Below, piece after piece: positions 12,967-26,805 of a stretch of DNA of 64,000 bases. The notes under the pieces are model-generated. The model did not search any database. It had not been told where the DNA came from and saw only the letters and a list, made by a program, of their open reading frames with translations. Source of the DNA: Deinococcus budaensis (GTDB lineage: Bacteria; Deinococcota; Deinococci; Deinococcales; Deinococcaceae); the NCBI RefSeq assembly GCF_014201885.1, contig NZ_JACHFN010000015.1, positions 1 through 64,000 on the forward strand, written 5' to 3'. Made by a program: the position numbers and the translations under genes. Positions within the stretch are counted from its first letter, which is position 1, and each line of letters starts with the position of its first letter.

Positions 12967-13184
12967 TCGCCGCCGCCGCCTGAGCCGCCGCCCTCGCCCG
13001 CGCCCCTGGGCCGCGAGTCGGTCACGTAAAAGCCGCTGCCCCGGAAGGCGATGCCCGGCTGCGACAGCACCCGCTTGATGGGGGCGCCGGTCTCCGGATG
13101 AACGGTCAGCGCGTCGTCGCGCATGCTCTGCTTGAATTCGTAGGTCTCGCCGGTCTCGATATTCTTGTACACGTAGGTCGGCAT
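12963..13184 (-). CDS. FmdB-like small protein lacking zinc cysteines
   Basis: 73 residues beginning MPTYVYKNIETGETYEF, which matches the start of FmdB-family zinc ribbons (normally MPTYEYRCxxCG). The later segments HPETGAPIKRVLSQPGIAF and GSGFYVTDSRP also follow the FmdB pattern (CPxCG, then FRGSGFYxTD). All four expected cysteines are missing: they are replaced by NIETG and HPETG, and the whole protein contains no Cys. The C-terminus is a Gly/Ser tail. The stop overlaps the start of the HtrA-type protease by 4 bp, so the two are translationally coupled. Confidence 0.8.
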
Positions 13185-13415
13185 TGCCAGAAGTCTCCGA
13201 GCGTCAATCTAGCAGGGCCGCCCCTGAGAAGCGTCCCGGGAGGCGGAACGTGAAGGGTGGCGCTGGACAGGCCGATTGGGCTGCCTTTTCAGCCGCCTTT
13301 CTGACCAGCAGAGGCACACTGGGTCACCCTGAGGTCAGGCCTCCCGGCCCCGCGCCCCGGAGGCGACGCCCGTGGCCGACGCGGGTCAAGCGGGGCGCGC
13401 CGACAGGCGGGATTG

Positions 13416-13449
13416 AAAAAAGCCTCCGCCCGTGGAAGGGGCGGAGGCT
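13416..13449 (-). terminator. terminator of the acyl-CoA dehydrogenase gene
   Basis: On the minus strand AGCCTCCGCCC and GGGCGGAGGCT form a near-perfect stem with a short loop, followed by TTTTTT. It lies 23 nt beyond the stop. The rest of the 13185-13471 gap shows no gene. Confidence 0.92.
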
Positions 13450-13471
13450 CGCACAAGAAGTCCGGACCCGT

Positions 13472-15310
<1,839 letters not shown>

Positions 15311-15511
15311 GCTCTCTCCTCCTCGCAGGGGCCGCTCCCCGCAAGGAAAGGCGCCCGGCATTGTCGATTGTACCGAGTCTAAATCTCGCGGGGCCAAAAG
15401 TCACGTGGGCTGCCTCACGCTCTGGGGCGGCCGGGGCAGGCGGCCCCACCGGGCGGCGACGGCGGCAAAGCGGGGAGCAGGCCGCACCTTTTCAGGTATT
15501 CTGACCTCAAC

Positions 15512-16201
<690 letters not shown>

Positions 16202-16284
16202 CCGCGCCGGGGAGACTCTGGCCTCCTCTCCCTTCCGGGTCAGCCGTGATGGAAAAACCTTGTGAACGCCGACCGGACTTCTTC

Positions 16285-16968
16285 TTAGAGGGGGTCGCTG
16301 GGAGGCGGGCGGCTCCCTTTCGGGGCGGCGCTTCTCGCGGCCGCGCGCCGCCGTCCGGACTCGGCCCACAGCACCCGCGCGGCCAGGGTCCGCTGCGGGG
16401 ACCAGGCTTGCACGACCACCGGGTGGTCACGTCCCGGATACAGCCGCGCCAGCTCCTGCCTCAATATCAGGTCGCCGAAGCTGAACACGTCGGGCCGGGC
16501 GAGGCCGAACATCAGGAACATCTCGGCCGTCCAGCGCCCGATGCCCGGGAGCGGCGTCAGCGCCGTGATCACCACCTCGTCGGGCAGCGCCGCGAGGTGG
16601 GCGAAGTCCACCCGGCCCTCCCTGGCCGCGCCCGCCAGCGCCTGCACGGTGCGCACCTTGGCCCAGGAGAGGCCCAGCGCCCGCAGGTCTGCGGGGTCGG
16701 CGCTCAGCAGGCGCTCCGGCGTGACCTCGCCCAGCGCCGATTCGACCCGCGCGTGGATGGCCGCCGCCGCCCGCACCGAGAGCTGCTGGCCCACCACGCT
16801 GCGCACCAGCGTGCCGAAAGGGTCCGGGGTGGGGGTCAGCAGCGGCAGCGGCGGCGCGCCCGCCAGCACCCCCGCCAGCACGGGATCGCGGGCCAGCCAG
16901 GCCAGGGCTGGGGCGTGCGGGTCGGGCGCCGGGGGGGGCGGGAGCGCAGGGTCAGCCACGGGGCGCAT
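16285..16968 (-). CDS. alkA: DNA-3-methyladenine glycosylase II (AlkA2-like)
   Basis: 227 residues from ATG 16968. The open frame continues far upstream but with shadow-type composition. The HhH-GPD core is clear: [20 protein letters not shown], the hairpin [17 protein letters not shown], and the catalytic Asp in [10 protein letters not shown]. It excises alkylated purines from DNA to start base excision repair. It lacks the N-terminal Ada-like domain of E. coli AlkA and so matches the short AlkA2 form known from D. radiodurans. The last ~25 residues form a basic, Pro-rich tail. Confidence 0.92.
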   Translation of the reverse strand: MRPVADPALPPPPAPDPHAPALAWLARDPVLAGVLAGAPPLPLLTPTPDPFGTLVRSVVGQQLSVRAAAAIHARVESALGEVTPERLLSADPADLRALGLSWAKVRTVQALAGAAREGRVDFAHLAALPDEVVITALTPLPGIGRWTAEMFLMFGLARPDVFSFGDLILRQELARLYPGRDHPVVVQAWSPQRTLAARVLWAESGRRRAAARSAAPKGSRPPPSDPL

Positions 16969-17064
16969 TGAAGCGCAGGCCAGGCGCCCCGCGCATGAAG
17001 GTGCGTGAGGGGGACATGAAGAAAGTGCCGGTGAGACACCCTCGCACCTGACCGGGCGCGCGCC

Positions 17065-17070
17065 TAGCGT
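17065..17070 (+). promoter_or_regulatory. -10 element of the YscW-like gene
   Basis: TAGCGT lies 7 nt before the ATG at 17078, predicting a leaderless mRNA. Confidence 0.6.
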
Positions 17071-17077
17071 GCAGGGC

Positions 17078-17578
17078 ATGAAGACCCGCACTCCTCTTCC
17101 GGCGCCGCTGCTCGCGGCCCTGCTTGCCGCCTCTGCCCTGGCGCCCGCCGCGCTGGCGCAGGGCATCCGCATCACCCGCCCGGCGGCCACCGCGCCCGCT
17201 GCGGCCACCCCTGCGCCCAGTTCCACCGCCGATCTGGGCGACGTGCCGGCCGGGTGGCGGGTGCTGAGCGGCCGGGTGCGCGCCCCCCGTGACGTGCGGC
17301 TGCCTGCGGGGAGCACGGTCAGCGTCGCCATCGAGGACGTGACCCGGCTGGACGCCCCCAGCCGCACCGTGCTGAACGTGAGCTTCCCCGCGACCCGCCT
17401 CTCGGCGCCTTACCAGATGCAGTTCAATCCGGTGCGCCTCAGCCCCCGCCGCGTCTACACCGTGACCGCGCGGGTCAAGGACGCCAGTGGCCGCCTGATC
17501 TACCTCACGACCACCCAGCAGGCGCTGCCCACGGGCCGCAACGCGGTGATGGACGTGCGGGTCACGCCGGTTCGGTAA
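17078..17578 (+). CDS. secreted YbaY/YscW-domain protein
   Basis: 166 residues. A Sec signal peptide ([20 protein letters not shown] to the ALAQ cleavage region) is followed by an Ala/Pro/Thr linker and a ~115-residue beta domain. [57 protein letters not shown] and [13 protein letters not shown] match the YscW/YbaY (PF09619) fold found in glycoprotein-polysaccharide metabolism proteins. The molecular role of the family is poorly defined. The ATG three codons after an in-frame GTG-like start is chosen because TAGCGT lies 7 nt upstream. Confidence 0.8.
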   Translation: MKTRTPLPAPLLAALLAASALAPAALAQGIRITRPAATAPAAATPAPSSTADLGDVPAGWRVLSGRVRAPRDVRLPAGSTVSVAIEDVTRLDAPSRTVLNVSFPATRLSAPYQMQFNPVRLSPRRVYTVTARVKDASGRLIYLTTTQQALPTGRNAVMDVRVTPVR

Positions 17579-17637
17579 ACCGGTTTGAGAGTTGTCCTGA
17601 GTCGCCCCCTCCCCACGGGAGCGGGCGGCTGAACTGT

Positions 17638-18764
<1,127 letters not shown>

Positions 18765-18771
18765 AGAGAGC

Positions 18772-18777
18772 AGGGTA
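18772..18777 (-). promoter_or_regulatory. -10 element of the Nudix-SDR operon
   Basis: TACCCT on the minus strand, 7 nt before the Nudix ATG. The divergent promoter TAGGGT starts 11 nt away. Confidence 0.62.
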
Positions 18778-18787
18778 CGGTGTGGGC

Positions 18788-18793
18788 TAGGGT
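18788..18793 (+). promoter_or_regulatory. -10 element of a small membrane protein gene
   Basis: TAGGGT lies 6 nt before the ATG at 18800, predicting a leaderless mRNA. Confidence 0.55.
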
Positions 18794-18799
18794 GGGGGC

Positions 18800-19318
18800 A
18801 TGGGGGCGCTGGGCTGGCTTATGGCGGGTGCATCGGTGGTGCTTGCCGCCCTGTTGTCCAGCTGGGTGGCCCGCAGGCCCGCTCTCCCGCTCGGGAGGCT
18901 GCTGCTGGGGTTGACGGCGGTGTACCTGCTGGCCGGACTGGCGGTGGTCCTCCTCTGGACCCTGGGGTCCGGACGGCAAGACAAGTCCAGTGAAGTGCCG
19001 ATAAGCTCTCTGCTGATAGGCGCAATGGCCCTCGTTCCCCACCTGGCTGAGGTGTCTGCCGTCCGTGCTCTACGCCTTCCCGCCCGCTGGGGCGTGGTTG
19101 GACTGGGACTCGTCCTGCCCGTCCTGGGGTTGGTGTTTGGAGCGGCGTTGGTTCAGCCTCACATGCTGGGCATTCTGACTGGGCTTCTGCTGTGGACGGT
19201 CGGCCTAGCTGCCGCGTTGGCCCTTCTCGCGGCGCTGTGGCAGGTGCTGGAGCGGGTCTGGGTCCTTCCGGCGAAGGAAGAAAAGGAAGGCGCTGGCGGC
19301 CCCGCGAAAGGCGGGTAG
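18800..19318 (+). CDS. small integral membrane protein, unknown
   Basis: 172 residues with about five hydrophobic segments (roughly 5-23, 32-55, 68-85, 97-118 and 122-150) and a charged C-terminal tail [13 protein letters not shown]. No family is recognised. It is followed after 9 nt by another unknown membrane protein of nearly the same size and similar topology, so the two could be diverged duplicates. The downstream gene has its own -10 element overlapping this gene's stop codon. Confidence 0.7.
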   Translation: MGALGWLMAGASVVLAALLSSWVARRPALPLGRLLLGLTAVYLLAGLAVVLLWTLGSGRQDKSSEVPISSLLIGAMALVPHLAEVSAVRALRLPARWGVVGLGLVLPVLGLVFGAALVQPHMLGILTGLLLWTVGLAAALALLAALWQVLERVWVLPAKEEKEGAGGPAKGG

Positions 19319-19321
19319 GCT
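19316..19321 (+). promoter_or_regulatory. -10 element overlapping a stop codon
   Basis: TAGGCT, whose TAG is the stop codon of the upstream membrane protein gene, lies 6 nt before the ATG at 19328. Confidence 0.55.
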
Positions 19322-19327
19322 ACGGGC

Positions 19328-19849
19328 ATGTTCTGGCTGGAAGCGTTGTCTTTCGCCGTGGTGATCGGCCTCTCGCTCTGGACCTCGGGCAGGTTGAAGC
19401 GGCGCCCGGAGCTGACGCTGTGGCAGGTGCTGGGGCGGCTGGCGGCTGGCGTGCTGGCGTTGGCCTTCGGGGCGGTGGCGCTGTGGACTCTCGTGCCGGG
19501 CTTGCAGGAGAGTCAGGACGGCAGCTTGATCGGTGGGGGCCTTTTCCTGCTGATCAGCCTGCTGCGTGGGCTTCCCGTGGTGCGGGTGCTGCCGGTCGGG
19601 CAGCGCTGGGGACTCTACGCCCTGGCCGCGTTATGGCTGCCCGTTTCGGTCACGCTGGCCCTAGGGCTATTGCGTCCTGACGGGCGGGGGACAGCGATGC
19701 TGGACTTTTTCCTCCCCACGGGCCTGACCCTGCTGGTGCTGTTGCCCGTGTTCGCGGGGGTCGTGGGGTTGTGGAACCGTTTCGGGCGGGGCTGGGCACG
19801 CCGCCTGATCCTCCCCGGGCCGGACGAACGGCCAGTGCCCGACCGCTGA
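19328..19849 (+). CDS. small integral membrane protein, unknown
   Basis: 173 residues, with about five transmembrane segments and a C-terminal cationic/Pro tail ([16 protein letters not shown]). An Arg-rich loop follows the first helix ([14 protein letters not shown]). I do not recognise the family. Its layout parallels the preceding gene at 18800-19318. It converges on the ABC fusion gene 4 nt downstream. Confidence 0.7.
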   Translation: MFWLEALSFAVVIGLSLWTSGRLKRRPELTLWQVLGRLAAGVLALAFGAVALWTLVPGLQESQDGSLIGGGLFLLISLLRGLPVVRVLPVGQRWGLYALAALWLPVSVTLALGLLRPDGRGTAMLDFFLPTGLTLLVLLPVFAGVVGLWNRFGRGWARRLILPGPDERPVPDR

Positions 19850-19853
19850 CCTC

Positions 19854-21361
19854 CTAGCGTGCCCGGCGGTGCCGCAGCACCCGCCGCTCCAGCGTGGTGA
19901 CGGCGAGATAGAGGACCACTCCCAGCCCCACCAGCAGCACGATGGCCGCGAACTGCCGGGGCGTGTCGTAGTACGCGCGGGCCTGGTTGACCGCGAAGCC
20001 CAGCCCCGGCGCGTTGCTCACGAACTCCCACACCACCGCCCCGATCAGGGCCAGCGAGAGCGCCAGCCGCAGCCCGCCCAGCATCACCGGCAGGGCGGCG
20101 GGCAGTTCCAGCCGCGTGAGGCGCTGCCAGCCGCTCGCCCGCAGGGTGGAGAACAGCTCGTGGTCGGTGCGCTTGACCTCGCGCACCCCGACGATGGTGG
20201 CGACCATCACCGGGTACAGGGCGCTCAGCGCACTGACCAGGACGGCAGGCACCCGCCCGAAGCCGAACCAGGTGATCAGCAGCGGGGCCAGCACGACCAC
20301 CGGCGTGCTTTGCGACGCGACGACAAAGGGACTCAGGAAGCGTTCCAGCGGACGCGACTTGCCCAGCGGGTAGCCGATCAGGGCGCCCGCCAGCGAGCCG
20401 AGCAGCGCGCCCAGCAGCGCCACCTGCGCGGTCGCCCAGGCAAAGCCCAGGAACTCGCCCGGTGTGCTCAGCAGTTCCGCCCCGACCTGGGCGGGTGTGG
20501 GCAGCAGCAGCGGTTGGCCCAGCGCCCGCGCGCCGAGTTCCCACACCCCCAGGCCCACCAGCAGCGCGGCGGTGGGGGCCAGCCACCCCAGCCGCACCCG
20601 CGCGGGGGGGGCCACCTGAAGGCGGGTGCTGTTGCCCGCGCCCAGCAGCTCGCGCAGCCGCGTCTCGGTGGCGCCGGGGGTGGGCAGGCGGGTCTTCTCG
20701 CGGGTGTCGAGCACCTCGACGACCCGGCCCCCGCGCAGCACCGCCACCCGGTCGGCCAGGGTCGCGGCCTCGCGGATGGAGTGGGTGACCAGCACGGTCG
20801 TGCGCCCGGTCTTGTCGTGCAGGTGGCGCAGCTCGGCGTTGAAGCGCTCGCGGACCAGCGCGTCCAGCGCCGCGAAGGGTTCGTCCAGCAGCAAGACGTC
20901 GCTGCTCTGGGCCAGGGCGCGGGCCAGCGCCACCCGCGCCTGCATTCCGCCCGAAAGCTGCGCCGGAAAGTAGTCGGCGTAGCCGTCCAGCCCCACCAGA
21001 TGCAGCGCCTCACGCGGCTCCAGCCCCCCGCCCGCGCCCAGGTCGCGCGGCAGGGCGACGTTGCGCAGCGCCGTGCGCCAGGGCAGCAGGCGGTCGTCTT
21101 GAAACATCAGCGCGGGGGGCGAGGCGATCTCGACCGTCCCGGCCTGCGGGCGCAGCAGGCCCGCCAGCACCCGCAGCAGCGTGCTTTTACCCTCGCCGCT
21201 GGGGCCGATCACCGCCAGGAATTCGCCGTGCGGTACCTCCAGCGTCACGTCGTCGAGCACGGTCAGGCCGCCCAGCCGCACCGTCACGCCGGAGAGCCGG
21301 ATGGCCGTCTGGCCGCCCCCCGTGCCGATGGGGCCGGGCTGCGAACTGCCCTGCGGGGCAC

Positions 21362-21365
<4 letters not shown>
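19854..21365 (-). CDS. fused ABC importer: ATPase plus permease (NitT/TauT type)
   Basis: 503 residues from GTG 21365, which overlaps the EamA stop by 4 bp. Residues ~18-230 are an ABC ATPase: Walker [11 protein letters not shown]-loop [16 protein letters not shown], signature [12 protein letters not shown], Walker [13 protein letters not shown] and switch THSIREA. Residues ~265-500 are a BPD-type permease with six hydrophobic segments and the EAA loop [20 protein letters not shown]. The features match SsuB-SsuC/TauB-TauC/ThiZ-ThiX proteins, normally separate. Here both lie in one uninterrupted frame. No substrate-binding protein is adjacent. The substrate (sulfonate, nitrate, pyrimidine precursor or other) is unknown. 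Confidence 0.88.
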
Positions 21366-22258
<893 letters not shown>

Positions 22259-22265
22259 GTCCGCC

Positions 22266-22271
22266 AGCCTA
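22266..22271 (-). promoter_or_regulatory. -10 element of the EamA-ABC operon
   Basis: TAGGCT on the minus strand, 7 nt before the ATG at 22258, predicting a leaderless mRNA. Confidence 0.6.
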
Positions 22272-22423
22272 GAGCACGGGCGGAGGCAGGTCCCTTTTTC
22301 GGTCTGTTCCGAGCGTGAGTGGGTGGTCAAGGCGCGCACATCCGCCCCCCGGGAGGCGCGGCGGACGATGAACCGGACGTTCCATCATCCGCCGTTTCAG
22401 CCCGCCTCCGGAGGTGTCTCCAG

Positions 22424-22732
22424 ATGACCGACCCGAAGTCTCCCCAGACCGCCGACCCCGCGTCCTACATGGGCGCCACGCCCGAAGCCCCCGACACCAA
22501 CACCAACCTCGACGCTGCCGTGCCGGGGGGTCCCGCGACCCCCGCCGACCGGCAGGCGACCGACACCATCGAGGAGCAGCACGCCGACGGCGGCCTGCCC
22601 GGCGCCGTGGAGGGGCAGAGCGACCCCGCCAGACAGATGGACAACAGCGGAATGCTGCGCCCCACCGGCGAGGGCGACGGCGCCGCCATCATCGGGGCGA
22701 GCGGCGACGACCGCAACGATGGGGACCGCTGA
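22424..22732 (+). CDS. small acidic, probably disordered protein
   Basis: 102 residues starting at 22424 after GGAGGTG. It is rich in Asp, Pro, Gly and Ala and almost free of aromatic and large hydrophobic residues (MTDPKSPQTADPASYMGATP). No family is recognised. It resembles in style the 81-residue protein at 52300-52545, which also has an RBS and follows a stress-type gene. A role as a hydrophilin-like stress protein is only a guess. The START-like gene follows after 130 nt. Confidence 0.65.
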   Translation: MTDPKSPQTADPASYMGATPEAPDTNTNLDAAVPGGPATPADRQATDTIEEQHADGGLPGAVEGQSDPARQMDNSGMLRPTGEGDGAAIIGASGDDRNDGDR

Positions 22733-22862
22733 GCTGGCCCCCAACCGGACGCACCAAGGGAGACCGGGGCCGGGAGTTCCCCGTCCTTAAATGTGGCTTG
22801 GGCAAGGATTCACCCGGCCCAGGCGCGAGCGTTCCTAGACTGACCGCTACGGAGGAAGACTG

Positions 22863-23540
<678 letters not shown>

Positions 23541-23554
23541 GCCAGTCTCCAGAA

Positions 23555-23583
23555 GAAGCGGCTTCCTCTCGGGGAGCCGCTTC
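23555..23583. terminator. hairpin between convergent genes
   Basis: GAAGCGGCT and AGCCGCTTC form a perfect 9-bp stem with an 11-nt loop, between convergent genes. No long T run follows on either strand, so termination efficiency is uncertain. Confidence 0.55.
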
Positions 23584-23605
23584 CATGCTGTGGGGACAGC
23601 TGGCG

Positions 23606-24067
23606 TTACCAGTTCAGGTCGTAGTTGGCAAAGGGCCGGGTCTGGGACACCGTGGTGCCGTCCACCCGGTTCCAGCCCTTCTTGACGTTGAAACCGAACA
23701 GCCCGGCGTCCTGGGCCGCGAAGACCAGGGAGCGGTTCTGACGGGCGGTGCGCGGCTCGCCCACGTCGTAGGTCTTGTCGCCGTTGGTGTCCACGTACGC
23801 CAGCACCTCGTAGACCCCGGCCTTGGGGCTGCCGGGCAGCGAGATGCTGTACACCCGTTTCTGGGCGTTGAAGGTGCCGATGTCCAGCTGGTCCACGGCA
23901 TTGTTCTCGTAGCCCGAGCCGCTCAGCCCCACCAGCGCGAGGCGCACGTCGCCCGCCTGCGGCTGCGTGCCGGTGATGCTGCCCGTCACGTCGCCCCGGG
24001 GCACGCCGAGGACACCGCAGGAAGCCAGGGACAACGCAAGCGCCAGCCATACGAGCTGCCTTTTCAT
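23606..24067 (-). CDS. predicted lipoprotein, unknown function
   Basis: 153 residues from ATG 24067. The signal sequence MKRQLVWLALALSLASCG ends in the lipobox LASC. The mature part is a beta-rich domain (GSITGTQPQAGDVRLALVGL, KAGVYEVLAYVDTNGDKTYD) whose DTNGDKTYDVGE resembles a calcium-binding loop of surface domains. No named family is recognised. TAGGGT lies 7 nt before the start. Confidence 0.75.
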   Translation of the reverse strand: MKRQLVWLALALSLASCGVLGVPRGDVTGSITGTQPQAGDVRLALVGLSGSGYENNAVDQLDIGTFNAQKRVYSISLPGSPKAGVYEVLAYVDTNGDKTYDVGEPRTARQNRSLVFAAQDAGLFGFNVKKGWNRVDGTTVSQTRPFANYDLNW

Positions 24068-24074
24068 GGCCCTC

Positions 24075-24080
24075 ACCCTA
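24075..24080 (-). promoter_or_regulatory. -10 element of the lipoprotein gene
   Basis: TAGGGT on the minus strand, 7 nt before the ATG at 24067. Confidence 0.6.
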
Positions 24081-24125
24081 GGCAGTGGGTGCCCCCGGCG
24101 GCTCAGAGGAGGGTGAAGGCAAGCG

Positions 24126-24449
24126 TCATGAATCTTCTGCGCCGGACTCAGGCGCCTCGGGCACGTTCTCGGCCCCGGCCTCGATCACGGTCAGGGAGCG
24201 CAGGGTCGCGCCCTGGTGCCAGCCGTACTCGGGGTCTTTCAGGCCCAGCGTTTCTGCGATGGCGCGGGCCGCCGCGTGGTCGGGTTCGCCGTCCAGGCAA
24301 AACAGCAGAAAACGGCGGCCCCCCGGCGCGATCCGGATATAGAGGTCGGGCCCGAGTTCGAGCTGCTGGGTGCGCTCCAGCCGCTCGGCGCGGCCCTGGG
24401 CGTACCGCAGCGCGTCGCGCACCCGCACGGTGACGGTGGGGTGACTCAT
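24126..24449 (-). CDS. small conserved-looking protein coupled to TetR
   Basis: 107 residues whose ATGA overlaps the TetR stop by 4 bp. A helical N-terminus ([20 protein letters not shown]) leads into beta-type sequence [20 protein letters not shown], then [20 protein letters not shown] and a charged acidic tail. No family is recognised. Translational coupling makes it a candidate accessory of the regulator. Confidence 0.7.
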   Translation of the reverse strand: MSHPTVTVRVRDALRYAQGRAERLERTQQLELGPDLYIRIAPGGRRFLLFCLDGEPDHAAARAIAETLGLKDPEYGWHQGATLRSLTVIEAGAENVPEAPESGAEDS

Positions 24450-25093
24450 GGGCTTGCTCCCGGTTCGGCAGCGGCCGGGGCGCGCAGGCCGCCCAGCAGC
24501 ATCTCGGCGTAGCCCTCCGCCACGTCGCGCGGGGTGAGGTTGCCGCCGGGGTGGTACCAGGTGTAGGCCCAGTTCACCGCCGAGAGAATCAGGTTGGCGC
24601 CCATCTTCACGTCCAGGTCAGCGCGGAAGTGGCCCTCCGCGATGCCCTGGCGCAGCAGGTCGCGGTAGAAGTGGTCGATGGTGTCGCGCCAGCCGGTCAC
24701 GCGGGCGTAGGCTCCCGGCGAGAGGTGCTTCCACTCGTGAAAGAACACGGTGGCGCTGTCCATGTTGTCGGCCACCACCCGGATGTGCCGCTCCATCGCC
24801 TCGCGCAGCTTGGCGTCGGCGGGCCGGGGGTCTTCCCGCAGGGTAAAGAGCGCCGCGTCGAACTGCCGGGCCGCGCGGTCCACGATCTCCATCAGGAGGT
24901 CTTCCTTGCCGCTGATGTGGGCGTAGAGACTGCCGCCCTGCATCCCCAGTTCCCCGGCGAGGTCGCGCATGCTCGTGGCGTGGTAGCCGCGCTCGGAAAA
25001 CAGGCGGCTGGCGACCTCGTGAATCTGCTCGCGGCGCGACTTGGGGGGCGCGGCCAGCTCAGCAGGGTCAGGGGAGGCGGGAAGGTCGGTCAT
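24446..25093 (-). CDS. TetR family regulator
   Basis: 215 residues from ATG 25093. The N-terminal HTH (about 20-65) reads [20 protein letters not shown] then [20 protein letters not shown]. The C-terminal ligand domain, with a WKHLSPG segment and [20 protein letters not shown], resembles the KstR2/PfmR-type regulators that sense acyl-CoA esters. That assignment is inference. The frame is open further upstream with shadow-like composition. A 10-bp perfect inverted repeat lies 19 nt upstream. It is divergent from hisC. Confidence 0.88.
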   Translation of the reverse strand: MTDLPASPDPAELAAPPKSRREQIHEVASRLFSERGYHATSMRDLAGELGMQGGSLYAHISGKEDLLMEIVDRAARQFDAALFTLREDPRPADAKLREAMERHIRVVADNMDSATVFFHEWKHLSPGAYARVTGWRDTIDHFYRDLLRQGIAEGHFRADLDVKMGANLILSAVNWAYTWYHPGGNLTPRDVAEGYAEMLLGGLRAPAAAEPGASP

Positions 25094-25111
25094 GGAGAGA
25101 ACAAGGGGCCT

Positions 25112-25151
25112 GGGAGAGGCGTATGAACGCAGGGTAGCACGCGCCTCTCCC
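25112..25151. promoter_or_regulatory. 10-bp inverted repeat upstream of tetR
   Basis: GGGAGAGGCG and CGCCTCTCCC are perfect inverted copies separated by 20 nt. The spacer contains TACCCT on the minus strand (25131-25136), a possible tetR -10 element. This could be an autoregulatory operator or a 5'-UTR hairpin. Confidence 0.4.
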
Positions 25152-25250
25152 GCCATCCGGCGTGGATGGACGGCTCCCGGTGGGCCTCTGTCTCTCCCGG
25201 TGGGTCGCTGGGCGGGGGGACCGGCCCAGGCGGGTGGTAAAACGGACGGC

Positions 25251-26372
25251 ATGACCTCCCAGCCTCCAGCCACCCCCCCGGGCGCACCCGCCTCGCCGCT
25301 GGGCACGGCGCACCCGGCGGGCGTGCGCGGCGCGGTGCGCGCGGTGCCCGCCTACCCCTTCACGCCCACCCAGGTGCCCACCAAACTCGACCAGAACGAG
25401 AGCGCCTACGATTTCCCGGCTCACCTCAAGGCCGAGGCGGCGGCGCGGATGCTCTCGCGGCCCTGGAACCGCTACCCCGACCTGCACGCCGAGGGCGTGG
25501 CGGCCCGGGTGGCGGCTTTGGAAGGCTGGGACCCGGCGGGCGTGGTGCTGACGCCCGGCAGCAACCTGCTGATCAAGCTGCTCACCGAACTCGCGGGCAT
25601 CGGGCAGACGGTGCTGACGGTCAGCCCGACCTTCAGCGTCTATACCCTGGAGGCGCAGATGCTGGGCGCCCGGCTGGTCAGCGTGCCGCTGAACGCGGAC
25701 TTCTCGCTGCCGGTGGAAGGCTTGAAAGCCGCGCTGCGCGAGCACCCCCCCGGCGTGCTGTACGTGACCCAGCCGCACGCGCCGACCGGTCACGCCGACA
25801 CCGAGGCCGCCGTGCGCGAGGTCGTGGAGGCGGCCGGAGACGACTGGGTGGTCGTGATCGACGAGGCCTACCACCAGTACAGCGGCACCGACTACCGGGC
25901 GCTGGTGCGCGAGGGCGCGGGCCGCCTGAGCCTGCGGACCTTCAGCAAGGCCTGGGGCCTGGCGGGCGCCCGCATCGGCTACGCGCTGACGAGTCCTGAC
26001 CTGGCGACCCAGCTGCGCAAGCTGGTGCCCGCCTTCAACCTCGGGGTGCCGACGAGCAGCGTGCTGGAGGTGGCGCTGGAAAATCCCGGCTACGTGCAGG
26101 AGCGCGCGGCCGAGGTGGTGCGCGAGCGGGAGCGCGTCTTCGCCGCCCTGGCCCACCACCCGAGCTGGCAGCTGCTCCCCAGCCGCAGCAACTTCTACCT
26201 GATCCGCACCCCCGACGCGGGCGCCGCCTACCGGCACCTGCTCGCGCACGGCATCGTGGTGCGCCGCCAGGACAGCCTGCCCATGCTGGAAGGCTGCCTG
26301 CGGGTGGCGGTGGGCACCCCCGCCGAGAACGACGCGCTGATCGCGGCGGCGCAGGCCTTCGGGGAGGGGTAG
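25251..26372 (+). CDS. hisC: histidinol-phosphate aminotransferase
   Basis: 373 residues, class II PLP aminotransferase. [20 protein letters not shown] is the HisC N-terminus, RYPD the substrate contact, and PLP-binding motifs are [17 protein letters not shown] and [16 protein letters not shown], with the internal-aldimine Lys in SKAW. It converts imidazole-acetol phosphate to L-histidinol phosphate in histidine biosynthesis, though HisC-like enzymes may also take aromatic amino acids. No other his genes are nearby. TAAAAC occurs 7-8 nt before the ATG at 25251, so a leaderless start is likely. Confidence 0.9.
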   Translation: MTSQPPATPPGAPASPLGTAHPAGVRGAVRAVPAYPFTPTQVPTKLDQNESAYDFPAHLKAEAAARMLSRPWNRYPDLHAEGVAARVAALEGWDPAGVVLTPGSNLLIKLLTELAGIGQTVLTVSPTFSVYTLEAQMLGARLVSVPLNADFSLPVEGLKAALREHPPGVLYVTQPHAPTGHADTEAAVREVVEAAGDDWVVVIDEAYHQYSGTDYRALVREGAGRLSLRTFSKAWGLAGARIGYALTSPDLATQLRKLVPAFNLGVPTSSVLEVALENPGYVQERAAEVVRERERVFAALAHHPSWQLLPSRSNFYLIRTPDAGAAYRHLLAHGIVVRRQDSLPMLEGCLRVAVGTPAENDALIAAAQAFGEG

Positions 26373-26496
26373 CCGGGGCCGCCCCCCCGCCGGGCGCGCC
26401 GAAGGAGGCGCGGGCACGGATTCCCCGCCCTCCCGGCGCGCAGAATGGGAGGGCGGAGCCGCCCAAGCGCCAGCCTGAGCGGGGTCCCCACCGGCC

Positions 26497-26805
26497 ATGG
26501 ACACTTTCACTGCCCCTCCCGAGTATCCGCCCCGCAGCGCCATGGTGCGGGCCTGCACGGCCTGCGGCGCCTGCTGCGCGGCGCCCGACATTCACGCCCT
26601 GGGCAAGCCGCTGGGTGTGCCCTGCGTGCATCTGGGGCCGGAGTGCCTGTGCGGCGTGTACGCGGCGCGGCCCGCCGTGTGCCGGGGCTACCAGCCCGAC
26701 TGGGTGTGCGGCGAGGTCGCGCCCCTGCCCACCTTGCAAGCGCGGGTGGCGCGCTTTCTCCAGATCTACGGGCTGGAGGACGAGGCGCGCGGGGCGGGGG
26801 GCTAG
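26497..26805 (+). CDS. YkgJ family cysteine-cluster protein
   Basis: 102 residues, including ten cysteines: CTACGACCAAPD, PCVHLGPECLCG and RPAVCRGYQPDWVCG. This is the CxxCxxCC...C pattern of the YkgJ/UPF0153 family, thought to bind a metal or Fe-S cluster, with unknown function. It ends convergent with chrA, the two stops overlapping in CTAG. Confidence 0.88.
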   Translation: MDTFTAPPEYPPRSAMVRACTACGACCAAPDIHALGKPLGVPCVHLGPECLCGVYAARPAVCRGYQPDWVCGEVAPLPTLQARVARFLQIYGLEDEARGAGG

